64,000 bases of DNA from Larsenimonas salina (lineage in GTDB: Bacteria; Pseudomonadota; Gammaproteobacteria; Pseudomonadales; Halomonadaceae). The translations under genes were made by a program, and so were the position numbers. Under the pieces are notes generated by a model, which had not been told where the DNA came from, made no database searches, and saw only the letters and a program-made list of their open reading frames with translations. Positions 63,682-64,000 of the stretch are shown one piece after another. Numbering within the stretch: position 1 is the stretch's first letter; each line of letters opens with the position of its first letter. The stretch spans positions 310,001-374,000 of the forward strand of contig NZ_JAMLJJ010000002.1 in the NCBI RefSeq assembly GCF_023736155.1, given 5' to 3'.

Positions 63682-64000
63682 ATGAACGGGACACTGTCGA
63701 CTTTCAAGCATCCGAAATCGCTGACTGCGTTTGGTATCCTGCTGATCGTGATCTTTTTCAGCTATATGATGTCAGCGTCGTTGCGTCACTCCAATGAGGA
63801 CTGGCACGAAAGCCTTCATAACGACACTGTTATTCATCAGCAGGCTCTGTCCAAGATGCTGGACTTTAGCGTTGACTCGATGAGACTGCAGGTCGAATTG
63901 ATTGCCGCAAATACCGCCCTTGATGAGCTGGTAAAGCAGTGGTTGCGCGCCGAGGACAGTGCGGCGCGGGCGGCGCTCAAAAGACGTTTTGACGCGCAGA
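63682..64000 (+). CDS. Membrane protein, N-terminal part, cut by the window end
   Basis: An open frame from ATG 63682 to the end of the window, 106 residues seen. Residues 1-16 are cytoplasmic (basic), 17-33 form one membrane helix (FGILLIVIFFSYMMSAS), and residues 34-106 are a helical periplasmic region (LSKMLDFSVDSMRLQVELIA). This layout is that of the start of a single-pass sensor such as a histidine kinase, chemoreceptor or GGDEF/EAL protein; the output domain lies outside the window. No family is recognised from this part. Confidence 0.7.
   Translation, partial: MNGTLSTFKHPKSLTAFGILLIVIFFSYMMSASLRHSNEDWHESLHNDTVIHQQALSKMLDFSVDSMRLQVELIAANTALDELVKQWLRAEDSAARAALKRRFDAQ

Overview
The window looks like a chromosomal segment of a moderately halophilic gammaproteobacterium, most likely family Halomonadaceae (Halomonas, Kushneria or Chromohalobacter type). 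This is inferred from high GC, gammaproteobacterial gene orders (trpI/trpBA, lptFG divergent from pepA, def-fmt-rsmB divergent from a LysM gene, dprA, tsaC, hemF and aroE) and protein sequences closest in character to Pseudomonas and Halomonas homologues. It is almost wholly coding. I see no rRNA, tRNA, CRISPR array, insertion sequence or prophage.

Layout. 1-6.5 kb: the end of a TonB-dependent siderophore receptor, a small VTT membrane protein, and a six-gene operon on the minus strand (entC, entE, isochorismatase, a separate aryl carrier protein, a siderophore-interacting flavoreductase, entA) that makes and activates 2,3-dihydroxybenzoate behind a Fur-box-like promoter. 6.5-13.4 kb: sugar transporter, HAD phosphatase, then a LysR / fdhD / molybdenum formate-dehydrogenase-like cassette ending in a 92-residue protein. 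13.5-18.8 kb: exported amidase, trpI divergent from trpBA, and an I78-family lipoprotein. 18.8-26.8 kb: ribonucleotide reductase nrdAB, the RstAB two-component system and metR. 26.8-32.5 kb: membrane hydrolase, uracil-DNA-glycosylase-like protein, DoxX, glyoxalase I, a diguanylate cyclase and two tandem LpxT-like phosphatases. 32.6-41.9 kb: valS, holC, an SDR, ilvE and pepA (minus) divergent from lptF-lptG (plus). 42-51.5 kb: acetaldehyde and alcohol dehydrogenases, bfd and bfr for iron storage, tcdA, truC, a sirtuin, a BASS transporter, a DTW tRNA-modifying enzyme, an ArgO-type exporter and an ABM protein. 51.5-61.7 kb: trkA, dodecin, pncA, rsmB, fmt, def (minus) and LysM protein, dprA, tsaC, hemF, aroE (plus). 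61.7-64 kb: M48 lipoprotein protease, a DUF815 ATPase and the start of a membrane protein cut by the window edge.

The observation I rate highest is in nrdB. At the place of the radical tyrosine of class Ia R2 proteins there is a phenylalanine, and at the first metal ligand an aspartate is replaced by glutamate. Both changes mark the class Ic (Mn/Fe, Chlamydia-type) enzyme. The partner NrdA is long and appears to carry two ATP-cone domains, and the long promoter region holds NrdR-like and DnaA-like sites. Other points worth a look are the split isochorismatase/aryl-carrier pair in a DHB operon with no visible NRPS, the tandem LpxT-like genes, a sirtuin without its zinc cysteines, and several dyad operators (upstream of rstA, trpB and the sugar porter).
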